Shown here piece after piece: positions 27,229 through 36,682 of a DNA stretch of 64,000 nucleotides. The stretch comes from Roseovarius lutimaris (GTDB lineage Bacteria > Pseudomonadota > Alphaproteobacteria > Rhodobacterales > Rhodobacteraceae). The stretch is taken from assembly GCF_900115165.1 (NCBI RefSeq), contig NZ_FOVP01000015.1:62001-126000 (forward strand). Direction: 5' to 3'. Position 1 is the stretch's first letter. Each line of letters begins with the position of its first letter. The notes beneath the pieces were generated by a model. The model searched no databases, was not told the origin of the DNA, and was given only the letters and a program-made list of their open reading frames with translations. Position numbers and translations under genes: made by a program.

Positions 27229-29220
27229 ATGTCGCAGACGCAGAACGACAAACCGTCCGATCGCCAAGCCGATCGCCCCTGGCTCATCCGGACCTATGCG
27301 GGCCATTCCACTGCGTCGGCTTCGAACGCGCTTTACCGCGCCAATCTTGCCAAAGGGCAGACCGGTCTGTCGGTGGCTTTCGATCTGCCGACGCAGACCG
27401 GCTATGACAGCGATCATATTCTGGCGCGCGGCGAAGTCGGCAAGGTCGGCGTGCCGGTCAGTCACCTTGGCGATATGCGCGCGCTGTTTGCCGATATCCC
27501 GCTGGATCAGATGAACACCTCGATGACGATCAACGCCACCGCGCCTTGGCTTTTGGCGCTTTATATCGCCGTCGCCGAGGAACAGGGCGCCGATACCACC
27601 AAGTTACAAGGCACCGTTCAAAACGACCTGATCAAGGAATACCTGTCGCGCGGCACCTATATCTGCCCGCCCAAACCCAGCCTTAAGATGATCGGCGACG
27701 TGGCCGAATATTGCTATAAGAACGTGCCTAAATGGAACCCGATGAACGTCTGTTCCTATCATCTGCAAGAGGCCGGCGCGACACCGCAACAGGAACTGGC
27801 CTTTGCCCTTGCCACCGCCACCGCCGTGCTTGATGAGTTGAAACCGCGCGTCGCCCCCGAGGATTTTCCGGCGCTTGCCGGGCGGATTTCCTTCTTTGTG
27901 AATGCCGGCATCCGGTTTGTCACCGAGATGTGCAAGATGCGCGCCTTTGTCGATCTCTGGGATGAAATCCTTGAAACCCGTTATGGCGTGAGCGACCCGA
28001 AGTTTCGCCGCTTTCGCTATGGCGTGCAGGTCAATTCGCTTGGCCTGACCGAGCAGCAGCCCGAAAACAACGTCTATCGCATCCTGATTGAAATGCTGGC
28101 CGTGACCCTGAGCAAAAAGGCCCGCGCCCGCGCCGTGCAGCTTCCTGCCTGGAACGAGGCGCTTGGCCTGCCGCGCCCCTGGGATCAGCAATGGTCGATG
28201 CGCATGCAACAGATTCTGGCCTATGAGACCGACCTTCTGGAGTTCGACGACCTGTTTGACGGCAACCCGGCGGTCGATGCCAAGGTCGAGGCGCTCAAGG
28301 ATGGCGCGCGCCACGAGCTGGCCAATATCGACAGCATGGGCGGCGCGGTCGATGCGATTGAGTACATGAAGGCCCGCCTTGTCGATAGCAACGCCGAACG
28401 CCTTGGCCGGATCGAGCGCAATGAAACCGTCGTTGTGGGCGTCAACCGCTGGCAGGAGGGCGAGCCCTCGCCGCTTCAGACCGAGGATGGCGGCATCATG
28501 GTGGTTGACCCGGCGGTCGAGGCCGAACAAATCAACCGGCTGAACGACTGGCGCAATGCCCGCGATGCGGGGGCCGTGAAACAGGCACTAGCCGATTTGC
28601 GTGCCGCCGCCGCCGAAGGGCGCAACGTGATGGAGCCCTCGATTGCCTGTGCCCGTGTCGGCGTCACCACCGGCGAATGGGCCGCCCAGATGCGCGCCGT
28701 CTTTGGCGAATATCGCGGCCCCACCGGCGTATCGGCGAACCCGTCGAACAAGACTGAGGGCCTTGAGGATCTCCGCGCCGCCGTTGACACCGTCAGCGAC
28801 CGCCTTGGGCGTCGACTCAAGTTTTTGGTTGGCAAACCGGGGCTTGACGGCCATTCCAACGGCGCCGAACAGATCGCCTTTCGCGCCCGCGATTGCGGCA
28901 TGGATATCGGCTATGCCGGGATCCGCCTGACGCCCGAAGAAATCGTGCGCACAGCGCTTGAGGACGAGGCCCATGTTGTCGGCCTCTCGATCCTGTCGGG
29001 CAGCCATATACCACTTGTCGAAGACCTTATGGCACGCATGCGCGAGGCGGGTCTTGGCGATGTGCCGGTGATCGTCGGCGGCATCATCCCCGAGGATGAC
29101 GCCAGGCGCCTGCGCGAAATGGGCGTGGCGCGGGTCTATACCCCGAAGGATTTCGAACTCAACACCATCATGATGGATATCGTGACCCTCGCCGATCCCA
29201 AGGCGGTTGCCGCCCAATAA
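27229..29220 (+). CDS. ecm: Ethylmalonyl-CoA mutase
   Basis: 663-residue coenzyme-B12 enzyme converting (2R)-ethylmalonyl-CoA to methylsuccinyl-CoA. N-terminal substrate domain: RPWLIRTYAGHSTASASNALYR, GLSVAFDLPTQTGYDSDH, KWNPMNVCSYHLQEAGAT; the C-terminal B12 domain has KPGLDGHSNGAEQ (DxHxxG base-off motif) and VGLSILSGSH. It is shorter than methylmalonyl-CoA mutases and resembles the Rhodobacter Ecm group. The start MSQTQNDKPSD is chosen over the longer frame because of the conserved N-terminus and GAGGTCCC. It works with ccr. Confidence 0.93.
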   Translation: MSQTQNDKPSDRQADRPWLIRTYAGHSTASASNALYRANLAKGQTGLSVAFDLPTQTGYDSDHILARGEVGKVGVPVSHLGDMRALFADIPLDQMNTSMTINATAPWLLALYIAVAEEQGADTTKLQGTVQNDLIKEYLSRGTYICPPKPSLKMIGDVAEYCYKNVPKWNPMNVCSYHLQEAGATPQQELAFALATATAVLDELKPRVAPEDFPALAGRISFFVNAGIRFVTEMCKMRAFVDLWDEILETRYGVSDPKFRRFRYGVQVNSLGLTEQQPENNVYRILIEMLAVTLSKKARARAVQLPAWNEALGLPRPWDQQWSMRMQQILAYETDLLEFDDLFDGNPAVDAKVEALKDGARHELANIDSMGGAVDAIEYMKARLVDSNAERLGRIERNETVVVGVNRWQEGEPSPLQTEDGGIMVVDPAVEAEQINRLNDWRNARDAGAVKQALADLRAAAAEGRNVMEPSIACARVGVTTGEWAAQMRAVFGEYRGPTGVSANPSNKTEGLEDLRAAVDTVSDRLGRRLKFLVGKPGLDGHSNGAEQIAFRARDCGMDIGYAGIRLTPEEIVRTALEDEAHVVGLSILSGSHIPLVEDLMARMREAGLGDVPVIVGGIIPEDDARRLREMGVARVYTPKDFELNTIMMDIVTLADPKAVAAQ

Positions 29221-29331
29221 ATCCGACCAAAGGACCAGCGAATGCCGAACGAACAGGCAAGATTTTGCTGGTCCTGACGGGCATTTGGGCACAGACTGAT
29301 CTTTGGACAGTTCCAAATGATCAGGCCGCAT

Positions 29332-29772
29332 ATGACCATCACACTCCGCCCCATTCAGACCGGTGATAAACCGAAATGGACGTCTCTTTGGCGTGACTAT
29401 CTGACGTTCTATGAAACCGCCCTGCCCGATACGATCTACAAAACCACGTTTTCGCGGCTCTGCTCACCCGATCACCCGGATCAAAACGGGTTTCTGGCGC
29501 TGAACAATCGCAACCCGGTCGGCCTTGTTCACTATATCTATCACCCGCACAATTGGCGGATTGAAAAAGCCTGTTACCTACAGGATCTCTATGTCGCCCC
29601 GGAAGTGCGCGGCATGGGGGTGGGTCGCAAGCTGATCGAGGCGGTCTATGCGCAGGCCGATGCCGATGGCTGTCCGTCGGTCTATTGGCTGACGCAGGAG
29701 TTCAACGCAGAGGCGCGCAAGCTGTATGACCGGATCGGCACCCTGACGCCCTTCATCAAATACAGCCGATAA
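29332..29772 (+). CDS. GNAT-family N-acetyltransferase
   Basis: About 146 residues with GNAT core CYLQDLYVAPEVRGMGVGRKLIEAVYAQADADG (acetyl-CoA loop RGMGVGRK) and WLTQEFNAEARKLYDRIG. Substrate unknown. Two starts are possible (29317 and 29332); the second, MTITLRPIQTGD, matches the usual family N-terminus. It stands alone after ecm. An AGGACCAGC/GCTGGTCCT inverted repeat with a 27-base loop lies in the gap before it (29231-29275). Confidence 0.85.
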   Translation: MTITLRPIQTGDKPKWTSLWRDYLTFYETALPDTIYKTTFSRLCSPDHPDQNGFLALNNRNPVGLVHYIYHPHNWRIEKACYLQDLYVAPEVRGMGVGRKLIEAVYAQADADGCPSVYWLTQEFNAEARKLYDRIGTLTPFIKYSR

Positions 29773-29780
29773 TTCTGGCG

Positions 29781-30479
29781 TTAAACCCCGATATAACGAT
29801 CCACGATCGAATGATCCGCACGCAGCGCCTCGGCGGGCAAGGTCTCGGTGTTGCGGCCGTTTTCAATAAACGCCACCCGGTCAGCCACCGATAAAACCGC
29901 ATCGACCCGCTGTTCCACCAACAGGATCGCGACCCCCTCGTCGCGCATCTTGACGATCACCTGACGGATCGCCTCGATCATCGAGGGTTGAAGCCCCTCG
30001 GTCGGCTCGTCCAGCAAAAGCACCTTGGGCCGCAGGCACAGCGCGCGCGCCGTCGCCAGCATCTGTTGCTCGCCGCCCGAGAGGGTCTGCGCCCGTTGGC
30101 CATAGCGTTCGCGCAAACGCGGGAAAAGTTGCAGAACCTCGTCCAGAACCTCTGGCCCGCTGTTGCGCGCGCGCAGCCCGATTTCAAGGTTCTGCGCCAC
30201 GGTCAGTTCCGCAAACAAGCGCCGCCCCTGCGGGACATAGCCGATACCGCCGCGCGGCACGCGGTAGGCCGGCAGGCGGCTTATCTCCTGTCCCGCAAGC
30301 ATCACCCGGCCCGACATCAACGGCACCAGCCCCATGATTGCCTGCATGGTGGTGGTCTTGCCCGCCCCATTACGCCCCAAGAGGCACAGGATTTCACCGG
30401 GCGCCACCTCAAGGCTAAGATCGCGCAGCACCTGCGCGCGCCCATATCCGGCGTTTATTCGCTCCAACCGCAGCATCAC
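29781..30479 (-). CDS. Liv-type ABC transporter ATPase (LivF-like)
   Basis: 232-residue ATPase: Walker A GRNGAGKTT, Q-loop IGYVPQGRRLFAELTV, signature LSGGEQQM, Walker B VLLLDEPTEGLQP and LVEQRVDAVL, typical of LivF. It ends the transporter operon and overlaps livG by 4 bases. Substrate is not known; Liv-type importers take up branched-chain amino acids, urea, amides or related polar solutes. Confidence 0.9.
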   Translation of the reverse strand: MMLRLERINAGYGRAQVLRDLSLEVAPGEILCLLGRNGAGKTTTMQAIMGLVPLMSGRVMLAGQEISRLPAYRVPRGGIGYVPQGRRLFAELTVAQNLEIGLRARNSGPEVLDEVLQLFPRLRERYGQRAQTLSGGEQQMLATARALCLRPKVLLLDEPTEGLQPSMIEAIRQVIVKMRDEGVAILLVEQRVDAVLSVADRVAFIENGRNTETLPAEALRADHSIVDRYIGV

Positions 30480-31183
30480 CCGTTCCCCAGATAGGCGGTC
30501 TGAACCTCGCCATTGGCGTGGATTTCATCGGGCGTGCCCTCGGCCAGAATCTCGCCGAAATTCAGCACCGTGATCCGGTCTGCAAGCTCCATCACCACGC
30601 TCATGTTGTGCTCGATCAAAAGGATCGTGGTCTTGCCCGCCAGCTCGCGGATCAGCGCCTTGAATTCGGCAATCTCGCCCTCGGCCAAACCCTGCGTCGG
30701 CTCGTCGAGGATCAATAGGCGCGGCGATTGTGCCAACCCCATGGCGATCTCCAACAAGCGCTGATGGCCATAGGACAAATCGCCCGCCTCCTGCGCCTTG
30801 CGATCCAACAGGCCGACCCGCGCAAGCGCATCATCCACCGCCAGGCCGACATCGGCCCCCTTGAGGCGGCGGCGCGCGGCAAGGGCGACGTTTTCGCCAA
30901 CGCTCAGCCCGGCAAAGACCGAGGTGATCTGAAATGTATAGGCCATGCCCAGCATGATCCGCTTATGCGCCGGAAGCGCGGTGATATCGCGCCCCTCAAA
31001 GATCACCTGCCCGCCCGAGGGGGCAATGCGCCCGCAAATCATGCTCACCAGCGTGGTCTTGCCCGCCCCGTTGGGGCCAATCAGGGCGCGCACCTCGCCC
31101 TGGGGCAAATCGAAATTCACCCCCTCGACCGCGCACAACCCGGCGAAATGCTTGGACAATCCCCGCGTCGTCAAAAGCGTCAT
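30476..31183 (-). CDS. Liv-type ABC transporter ATPase (LivG-like)
   Basis: 235-residue ATPase with Walker A GPNGAGKTT, LivG-specific RIMLGMAYTFQITSVFAGLSVGENVALAARR, signature region LSYGHQRLLEIAM, Walker B LLILDEPTQGLAEGE and LLIEHNMSVVMELADRI. It overlaps both neighbours by 4 bases. Confidence 0.9.
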   Translation of the reverse strand: MTLLTTRGLSKHFAGLCAVEGVNFDLPQGEVRALIGPNGAGKTTLVSMICGRIAPSGGQVIFEGRDITALPAHKRIMLGMAYTFQITSVFAGLSVGENVALAARRRLKGADVGLAVDDALARVGLLDRKAQEAGDLSYGHQRLLEIAMGLAQSPRLLILDEPTQGLAEGEIAEFKALIRELAGKTTILLIEHNMSVVMELADRITVLNFGEILAEGTPDEIHANGEVQTAYLGNG

Positions 31184-32124
31184 GGCAAGCCCCGCCAGAC
31201 CCGGCGGCGCAATTCGCCCATCAACCCCTGCGGCGCGAACAACGTCAAAAGCACCAGTGCCACACCGGCAATCAGCATATAGGCGGTGGTCACACCCGAG
31301 CTAAGGTCAATCAGATAGAACATGAAAAGCGTGCCGATGAAGGGGCCCAGAACCGTGCCGGCACCGCCAAGCAGGACCCACAAAAGCGGAAAGATCGAAT
31401 ATTGAACGCTCGCAAAACTTGCCCCCGCATAGCCAAACAACAACCCGTAGGACGCCCCCGCCGCCGCCGCGATGGTGCCCGATATGATCATCGCCGCCAG
31501 CTTGTGCACGAAGATGTCATAGCCAAGCATGCGCACGCGCTCCTCATTCTCGCGGATCGCCACCAGAACCTTGCCAAAGGGCACCCGCACCAGCCAGAGG
31601 CTTGCCATCAGGCAGGTGCCAAACAGGATCAGCGCGGCGAAATAGCGATTGCCCGCATCGCTAAGATCAATCCCCCAGAGCACGCGCTGTGCCTGCTGGA
31701 TCACGAAACCTTCGTCGCCACGGGTATATTCGCCAAAATAAAGGATCGTCAGGTAACCGGCCTGCGCAAACATCAGCGTCACGATCATGAAGGCCACCCC
31801 GGTGGTGCGCAGCGCCAAAAGCGCCAGCCCGCCCGAAACCACCGCGCCCGCCACAAGCCCAAGCAATAATGCGGGTGCCGGTGTCAGGCCAAGATGCTGG
31901 ATCCCAAGGCCCATGCCATACATGCCCGCCGCAAAGAACAGCGCATGCCCAAGGCTTAGCAACCCGGTATAGCCAAACAGGATATTATATCCGACCGCAT
32001 AACTGGCCAGCACCATGATCCGCGCAAGATTGCCGTGGTGATAGGCGGGCAAAACGAATTGCAACACAAACAGCAGCACGATCAAACCGCCATGAAGCGC
32101 AAACGCCCGCGCGCCGCCACTCAT
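31180..32124 (-). CDS. Liv-type ABC transporter permease (LivM-like)
   Basis: 314-residue permease with about ten hydrophobic segments and the LivM motif GYNILFGYTGLLSLGHALFFAAGMYG plus the coupling helix region ENEERVRMLGYDIFVHKLAAMIISG. The start overlaps the livH stop as ATGA, which decides it against the much longer open frame. Confidence 0.9.
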   Translation of the reverse strand: MSGGARAFALHGGLIVLLFVLQFVLPAYHHGNLARIMVLASYAVGYNILFGYTGLLSLGHALFFAAGMYGMGLGIQHLGLTPAPALLLGLVAGAVVSGGLALLALRTTGVAFMIVTLMFAQAGYLTILYFGEYTRGDEGFVIQQAQRVLWGIDLSDAGNRYFAALILFGTCLMASLWLVRVPFGKVLVAIRENEERVRMLGYDIFVHKLAAMIISGTIAAAAGASYGLLFGYAGASFASVQYSIFPLLWVLLGGAGTVLGPFIGTLFMFYLIDLSSGVTTAYMLIAGVALVLLTLFAPQGLMGELRRRVWRGLP

Positions 32125-33047
32125 CCGGAGCGCGCCCCAAATAGGCCCTGCGGGCGAAACACAAGCACAAGCCCGACAAGCAATGTCGCCAGGATTTTCG
32201 CCAATGTGGGCGAGAAGAACACCGAGATGATGCCATCGCTCAACCCGATCAACACGGCGGCAAGCACGGTGCCCGGCAGGCTTCCAAGCCCGCCGATGAT
32301 CACCACGATGAACGACAGCAAAAGCGGATCGGCCCCCATCAGGTAATGCGCCTGCTGAATGGGCACGATCAACACCCCGGCCAGCGCCGCCAGCGCCGCG
32401 CCAAGACCAAAGACAAGCGCATAGACCCGCTCGACCGGGATGCCAAAGGCCTGCGCCATGTCGCGATCCGCCTGCGTGGCGCGCATCACCAGCCCAAAGC
32501 GCGTGCGCGACATCAAAAGCCACACGCCGCACAGCAGGACCACGGCCGCGCCGATCACCGCCAGCTTGTAACTTGTCGTCCCAAGCCCCCAGGGCCAGAT
32601 CATCGCCCAGCCGTCGGCGCCATGCTCAAACCACGGGATCGCAAGCCGCGTGTTGAACGGCGGCTCGACCGGGCGCGCATCGGGACCATAGCCCATCAGG
32701 GTCATTTGCTGGATGATATAAAGCACACCGATGGTGGCCACGATGGTGCGCTCGGGATCATAGTTCAGCCGCTTGAGGATCGTCATATCGGCGGCCACCG
32801 CAAGCGCCCCGACAATCAGCGGTGCGGCGACAAGCGCCACGGCAAACCCGATCGCCGGATGTCCGCCAAGGCTATGCGCGATCCACCAGGCAATGACCGC
32901 GCCCAGCATGAAAAACTCGCCATGCGCGATATTGACGACCCGCATCACACCAAACACCAGCGACAGCCCGACCGCCGTCAGCGCAAGCACCGCCGCCGTG
33001 ATCGCGCCTTCAAGCGAGGCAAGCACTATGTAAGGGCCCAAATCCAT
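32121..33047 (-). CDS. Liv-type ABC transporter permease (LivH-like)
   Basis: 308-residue permease: VGLSLVFGVMRVVNIAHGEFFMLGA near the N-terminus and ADRDMAQAFGIPVERVYALVFGLGAALAALAGVL near the coupling helix are LivH hallmarks. Starts at MDLGPYIVLAS; the ribosome site is weak, consistent with coupling to the upstream gene 63 bases away. Confidence 0.9.
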   Translation of the reverse strand: MDLGPYIVLASLEGAITAAVLALTAVGLSLVFGVMRVVNIAHGEFFMLGAVIAWWIAHSLGGHPAIGFAVALVAAPLIVGALAVAADMTILKRLNYDPERTIVATIGVLYIIQQMTLMGYGPDARPVEPPFNTRLAIPWFEHGADGWAMIWPWGLGTTSYKLAVIGAAVVLLCGVWLLMSRTRFGLVMRATQADRDMAQAFGIPVERVYALVFGLGAALAALAGVLIVPIQQAHYLMGADPLLLSFIVVIIGGLGSLPGTVLAAVLIGLSDGIISVFFSPTLAKILATLLVGLVLVFRPQGLFGARSG

Positions 33048-33110
33048 TCTGGCGCAAGGATTGCCCGGCATCGCCGCAGGGGGCAAGCCCGTTCCACGCA
33101 AGACATGCGA

Positions 33111-33728
33111 TTATTGCGCGCGAAACTCGGTTTGGCCCATGACGATGCGCTGATCCTTGGTCACGGTGACGATCTGACCGTGCTTACGCTCAAGTTGGCG
33201 GGCGACCACCTCGTTGCGCGGCTCCCAGTTATACCAAGCGTCGTCTTTGGTGGGCATCCAGGTCAGCGTTCCGCCCTTGCGCCAGGGGTCAAGCACGATG
33301 CCTTGGGCAAAGGTATCGCCGCGCCGACTGATCACTGCGGTGCTATGCTCAAGGCGAAAGGCATTATCGCTATTGGCAACGGCGCGATGCAGTTCCAGCG
33401 TCTGAAAATTCTCTTGTTTGAGGCGCGCCTCGATATCGCGTGCCCAATGCCAGCAGAGCCCGCGCGGCTTTAGCCCCATATTGACCTTGGTGTTGTGGAT
33501 GATCGGCGGATCGGTGATCTCATATTCCTGCGCAAGCTGATGAGAATACGAATAGGCCACCTGTGCCGCGCGCCGCGCCTCTTCGGGGTCAACCTCGGGA
33601 CCCAATGCGCCGATCCCGACCGCAAGCCGCGTTACATCGCTTGCCTCGGGTGGGGGTGGCGGCGCACCACAGCCCGCCACGGCAACAAGCGCAACGCCCC
33701 AGAAAATTCGCCTAATTTTCTGGATCAT
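33111..33728 (-). CDS. Lipoprotein of unknown function in the Liv-type cluster
   Basis: 205 residues starting MIQKIRRIFWGVALVAVAGC, a lipoprotein signal with lipobox VAGC, followed by a proline stretch. The mature part has LKPRGLCWHWARDIEARL, LEHSTAVISRRGDTF and IVLDPWRKGG. The order Cys, His, Asp in these segments recalls transglutaminase-like folds, but this is only a suggestion. It lies between the substrate-binding protein and livH and is probably co-transcribed, so it may act on the transported compound or be structural. Confidence 0.6.
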   Translation of the reverse strand: MIQKIRRIFWGVALVAVAGCGAPPPPPEASDVTRLAVGIGALGPEVDPEEARRAAQVAYSYSHQLAQEYEITDPPIIHNTKVNMGLKPRGLCWHWARDIEARLKQENFQTLELHRAVANSDNAFRLEHSTAVISRRGDTFAQGIVLDPWRKGGTLTWMPTKDDAWYNWEPRNEVVARQLERKHGQIVTVTKDQRIVMGQTEFRAQ

Positions 33729-33753
33729 TTTCTTCACAAAAGAAAATGCCACC

Positions 33754-35058
33754 TCAGAACGATTGCGTCGTGTAATCGGTCTCATCGGGGTAAAGCGTGT
33801 CCTCAATGGATGTCTTGTGAACGCGAAGCAATTTACCGCCCGTGACCTTGGAAATATACTGATGCCCAAAAACCTGGTGGGTCTTGCCATTAAACAGCTT
33901 GGCGCCCTGTGGGTGCGCGCGGCTTTCCGGCATATCGGTCATTGCCTCGACCGCCTCGATCAAAGCGGCGCGGTCCTGCGTGCCCTGATACCCGGATGCT
34001 TCCATCCCGGCCTTGACCACATAAAGCGTTTCCCAACACCCGAACATATGCGCATAGGTCGACACATCGCTTGGATCACTGATCGACGCACCTTCATCAT
34101 TCACCCCCACCGCAGCGCGGAAAAACTTGTCATGCTCTGACTGATCCACCTGCGCGTGGCGCGGGTTGCCCTCCCACAAATAGGTGCCTTCCAGATATTC
34201 CAGACCGGGGCTGTCGATGGCCACCGCTTCAAGGCTGTCGATAAAGCCGAACATTTCCGGGCGCGAGGGGCCGAAAAACTCGCCAAGCTCTTTCACGAAG
34301 GTCAGAACCGCAGGCCCGACCATCACATGATAGAGCACCTCTGTTTCGCGCGGGATTTTCGGGAAGTATTTGGTAAAAGACGTCTCGGATGGCGGAATGG
34401 CGATATGCGCCAGCACCTCACCGCCCTGCGCCTCGATCGCCTGAGTGAAGAAATCGCGGTGATCATGGCCAAAGGCAAAATCCGGGAACACCATCGTGAC
34501 CTTTTTGCCCAAATTCTGCGCCACGTAGGGTGCCATCGCCTGCACCTGGCTTTTGACATCGGTGATGCCGGGTTGCAATGTATAGCGGTTCAACATGCCG
34601 CTGGCGACGTGATGCCCCTCAGAGACCACGAAATAAGGCATCTTGAGCTCGCCTGCACGCGGTGCCGAGCCGATGACCACATGGCTGAACAGCGTCCCAA
34701 AGGCGATATCACAGCCGTGCTGATTGGCGAATTTTTCGACCACTTCGGCGCCGCGCTTGGGGTCGGTGCCATCATCTTCGGCCACGATCTCTACCATGCG
34801 GCCATTGATGCCGCCGCCCTCATTGATCAACTTGGCCGCCGCCTCTGTGGTGCGCCCGTACCAGCGCCCATAGGCCGCGCCGATGCCGGTGCGATGCACC
34901 TGAAAGCCAATCTTGATCGGCTCGGCGGTCTGTGCGTTGGTATAGCGCGCCCACATCGGAAGGCTGGCCGCGCCAAGGCCCGCCGCCAGCGTTTTCATCG
35001 CGCCGCGACGGGTGGTGCCGACAGGTCTGGTCTCGGGGCGGGTGTTCGGGGTGCTCAT
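33754..35058 (-). CDS. Liv-type ABC transporter substrate-binding protein
   Basis: 434-residue periplasmic binding protein of the amide/branched-chain group. The N-terminus TTRRGAMKTLAAGLGAASL is a twin-arginine type signal, followed by EPIKIGFQVHRTG and TEAAAKLINEGGGINGRMVEIVAEDDGTDPKRGAEVVEKF. The ligand cannot be predicted. The start is set by GAGGA seven bases upstream. It heads the binding protein-lipoprotein-HMGF order. Confidence 0.9.
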   Translation of the reverse strand: MSTPNTRPETRPVGTTRRGAMKTLAAGLGAASLPMWARYTNAQTAEPIKIGFQVHRTGIGAAYGRWYGRTTEAAAKLINEGGGINGRMVEIVAEDDGTDPKRGAEVVEKFANQHGCDIAFGTLFSHVVIGSAPRAGELKMPYFVVSEGHHVASGMLNRYTLQPGITDVKSQVQAMAPYVAQNLGKKVTMVFPDFAFGHDHRDFFTQAIEAQGGEVLAHIAIPPSETSFTKYFPKIPRETEVLYHVMVGPAVLTFVKELGEFFGPSRPEMFGFIDSLEAVAIDSPGLEYLEGTYLWEGNPRHAQVDQSEHDKFFRAAVGVNDEGASISDPSDVSTYAHMFGCWETLYVVKAGMEASGYQGTQDRAALIEAVEAMTDMPESRAHPQGAKLFNGKTHQVFGHQYISKVTGGKLLRVHKTSIEDTLYPDETDYTTQSF

Positions 35059-35155
35059 GGCGGGGTCCTCTGCGCTGATCTTGAAACACACGGCAAATCT
35101 GCCGACTGCGGCCAAGTCTGCGAAGCAATCCGTCCCTTGTCCAGCCTTTTGCGCA

Positions 35156-36541
35156 TCACGCGCCGCGCGGCGAGGCCAATAACCACAGGCCAAAGACGGT
35201 ATAGAGCACCATGAACAACGCCAATGGGGCCTGTCCCAGAACCGCGCGCCGGGTGCTGTGAATGTGCTGCATCGCCACGGCGTGGGCCAGAAGGATGGCA
35301 ATCACATGCCCCGCCACCACCGTGCCCGCCTGCGCCAGCCAGATCATTTTGACCGTGTCGGGCGTGTTCAAGAACCCGGTGGTCACATGGTAATCGGCAA
35401 GGCCCAACAGATCAGCCCCCCGCCCCAGCGGATCGTTGAGCGCCTTGAGTACATATTGCCCATCCACCAGCAAAGAGGTCAGGTAATGCGCAATATGATA
35501 GGCCAGTGCAATCGGCAGGATCGTCGGCGCATAGCGGCAAAACACGCGCGCCAGCGGCTCTGTCCCCCCGGCAATCCGCTCGCCAAGCCACAAACAGCCG
35601 GTGAACCCCGCAATCAGCGCGGCGTTGGCCACCAGAAGCCCGACCAGATTGGGGACAATCACCGCAGAGCGCCCCGGAAATTCAAGCGGATTGATCCCAA
35701 GAATACCCATCCACCAGAATGTTTCGTTCAGCCCGTCAAAGCTGCCGCTGCCAAGCATCAAAAGGATGAACACCGCTAGCCCAAGCCCCTCCTTCGGCCC
35801 GCAAAGCACCTTCCAGCCCGGGACTCCAATCGCAAGCCGCCCGCGCGCGCGGCCCAGAAGCGACATGCGCCCATAGGCCCGCATCAGAACGGTCAGCGGC
35901 TCGGCCCGTACCATCCAGGCCGGTCCGAATACCAACAGGCCCGCCAGCGTGACATACCAGTAAAGCCCGACGATCACCGCAAGTCGCCCCGGATCTGCCG
36001 GGGCCGGATCGGCCAGCAAAAACCCGGCATAGGCCAGAAAAACCACCACCCCCGGCCAAACCCCAAGCCTGCGCGGATAGCGCAACGGCGCGCGCATCCC
36101 CGTCAGACGCCCGATCATCGCCGCCGGTCCGGTCCATGGATTGCTCCAGCGCCAGTGATTGCAGATCAGACCCTGCGCCGAGACCATCGCGATCCACCAG
36201 ACCACCCAGACAAAAAGCGGCATCGGATTGACCAGCGGATCGCGTGACCCGTTCAACCCGCGCCAGACCAGCACGCCAAGGCTCAGCGCCGCCAAAACGC
36301 TTATCAGATGGCGCAGGGTCACGCCGCGCGTTGCCAACACCGCGACGGGCCGGAACAAGGCCGCCGCCAATCCGCCGGGCAAGAGCGCCAAAAGCACGAT
36401 CGTCACCGCCACGGTGGCACCACCGGCCGCGATATAGGCATCCGTTGGCAAAAGCAGGACAAACCCCTGCTCCGAGGCATGCGCCCAAAGCGTGCCTGCC
36501 GTCAGCACCACCAATACCCCGCTCAGGGCGATCACCCGCAT
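35156..36541 (-). CDS. Polytopic membrane protein of unknown function upstream of Liv-type cluster
   Basis: 461 residues with a signal-like N-terminus (MRVIALSGVLVVLTAGTLWAHA) and about ten to twelve hydrophobic segments. Conserved-looking stretches are ASEQGFVLLLPTD, CNHWRWSNPWTGP, FCRYAPTILPIALAYHIAHYLTSLLVDGQYV and HVIAILLAHAVAMQHIHSTRRAV. I see several His residues inside membrane segments but no known catalytic motif. I have an uncertain recollection of the label fenitrothion hydrolase for such proteins; nothing in the sequence proves it. It is 97 bases upstream of the binding-protein gene on the same strand. Confidence 0.6.
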   Translation of the reverse strand: MRVIALSGVLVVLTAGTLWAHASEQGFVLLLPTDAYIAAGGATVAVTIVLLALLPGGLAAALFRPVAVLATRGVTLRHLISVLAALSLGVLVWRGLNGSRDPLVNPMPLFVWVVWWIAMVSAQGLICNHWRWSNPWTGPAAMIGRLTGMRAPLRYPRRLGVWPGVVVFLAYAGFLLADPAPADPGRLAVIVGLYWYVTLAGLLVFGPAWMVRAEPLTVLMRAYGRMSLLGRARGRLAIGVPGWKVLCGPKEGLGLAVFILLMLGSGSFDGLNETFWWMGILGINPLEFPGRSAVIVPNLVGLLVANAALIAGFTGCLWLGERIAGGTEPLARVFCRYAPTILPIALAYHIAHYLTSLLVDGQYVLKALNDPLGRGADLLGLADYHVTTGFLNTPDTVKMIWLAQAGTVVAGHVIAILLAHAVAMQHIHSTRRAVLGQAPLALFMVLYTVFGLWLLASPRGA

Positions 36542-36630
36542 GTCTTGCCCCTTTTCGTCACTACCCAGGCAATCCTATAGACCGGGCAAGCGCAAGAAAG
36601 GGCCAAATCACCGCAGGCACACCAAAACAA

Positions 36631-36657
36631 AACCCCCGGCAGTGCCTGCCGGAGGTT
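36631..36657 (-). terminator. Hairpin terminator after the acidic-protein gene
   Basis: On the reverse strand AACCTCCGGCAG pairs with CTGCCGGGGGTT around a 3-base loop and is followed by TTTGTTTT. It lies 26 bases after the stop. Confidence 0.8.
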
Positions 36658-36682
36658 TCAAATTGCAATATTCCGAACGGGA

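Noticed and set aside
29231-29275. Inverted repeat AGGACCAGC/GCTGGTCCT after ecm
   Set aside because: The 27-base loop and lack of a T run make a terminator call weak; mentioned only in the neighbouring gene entry.
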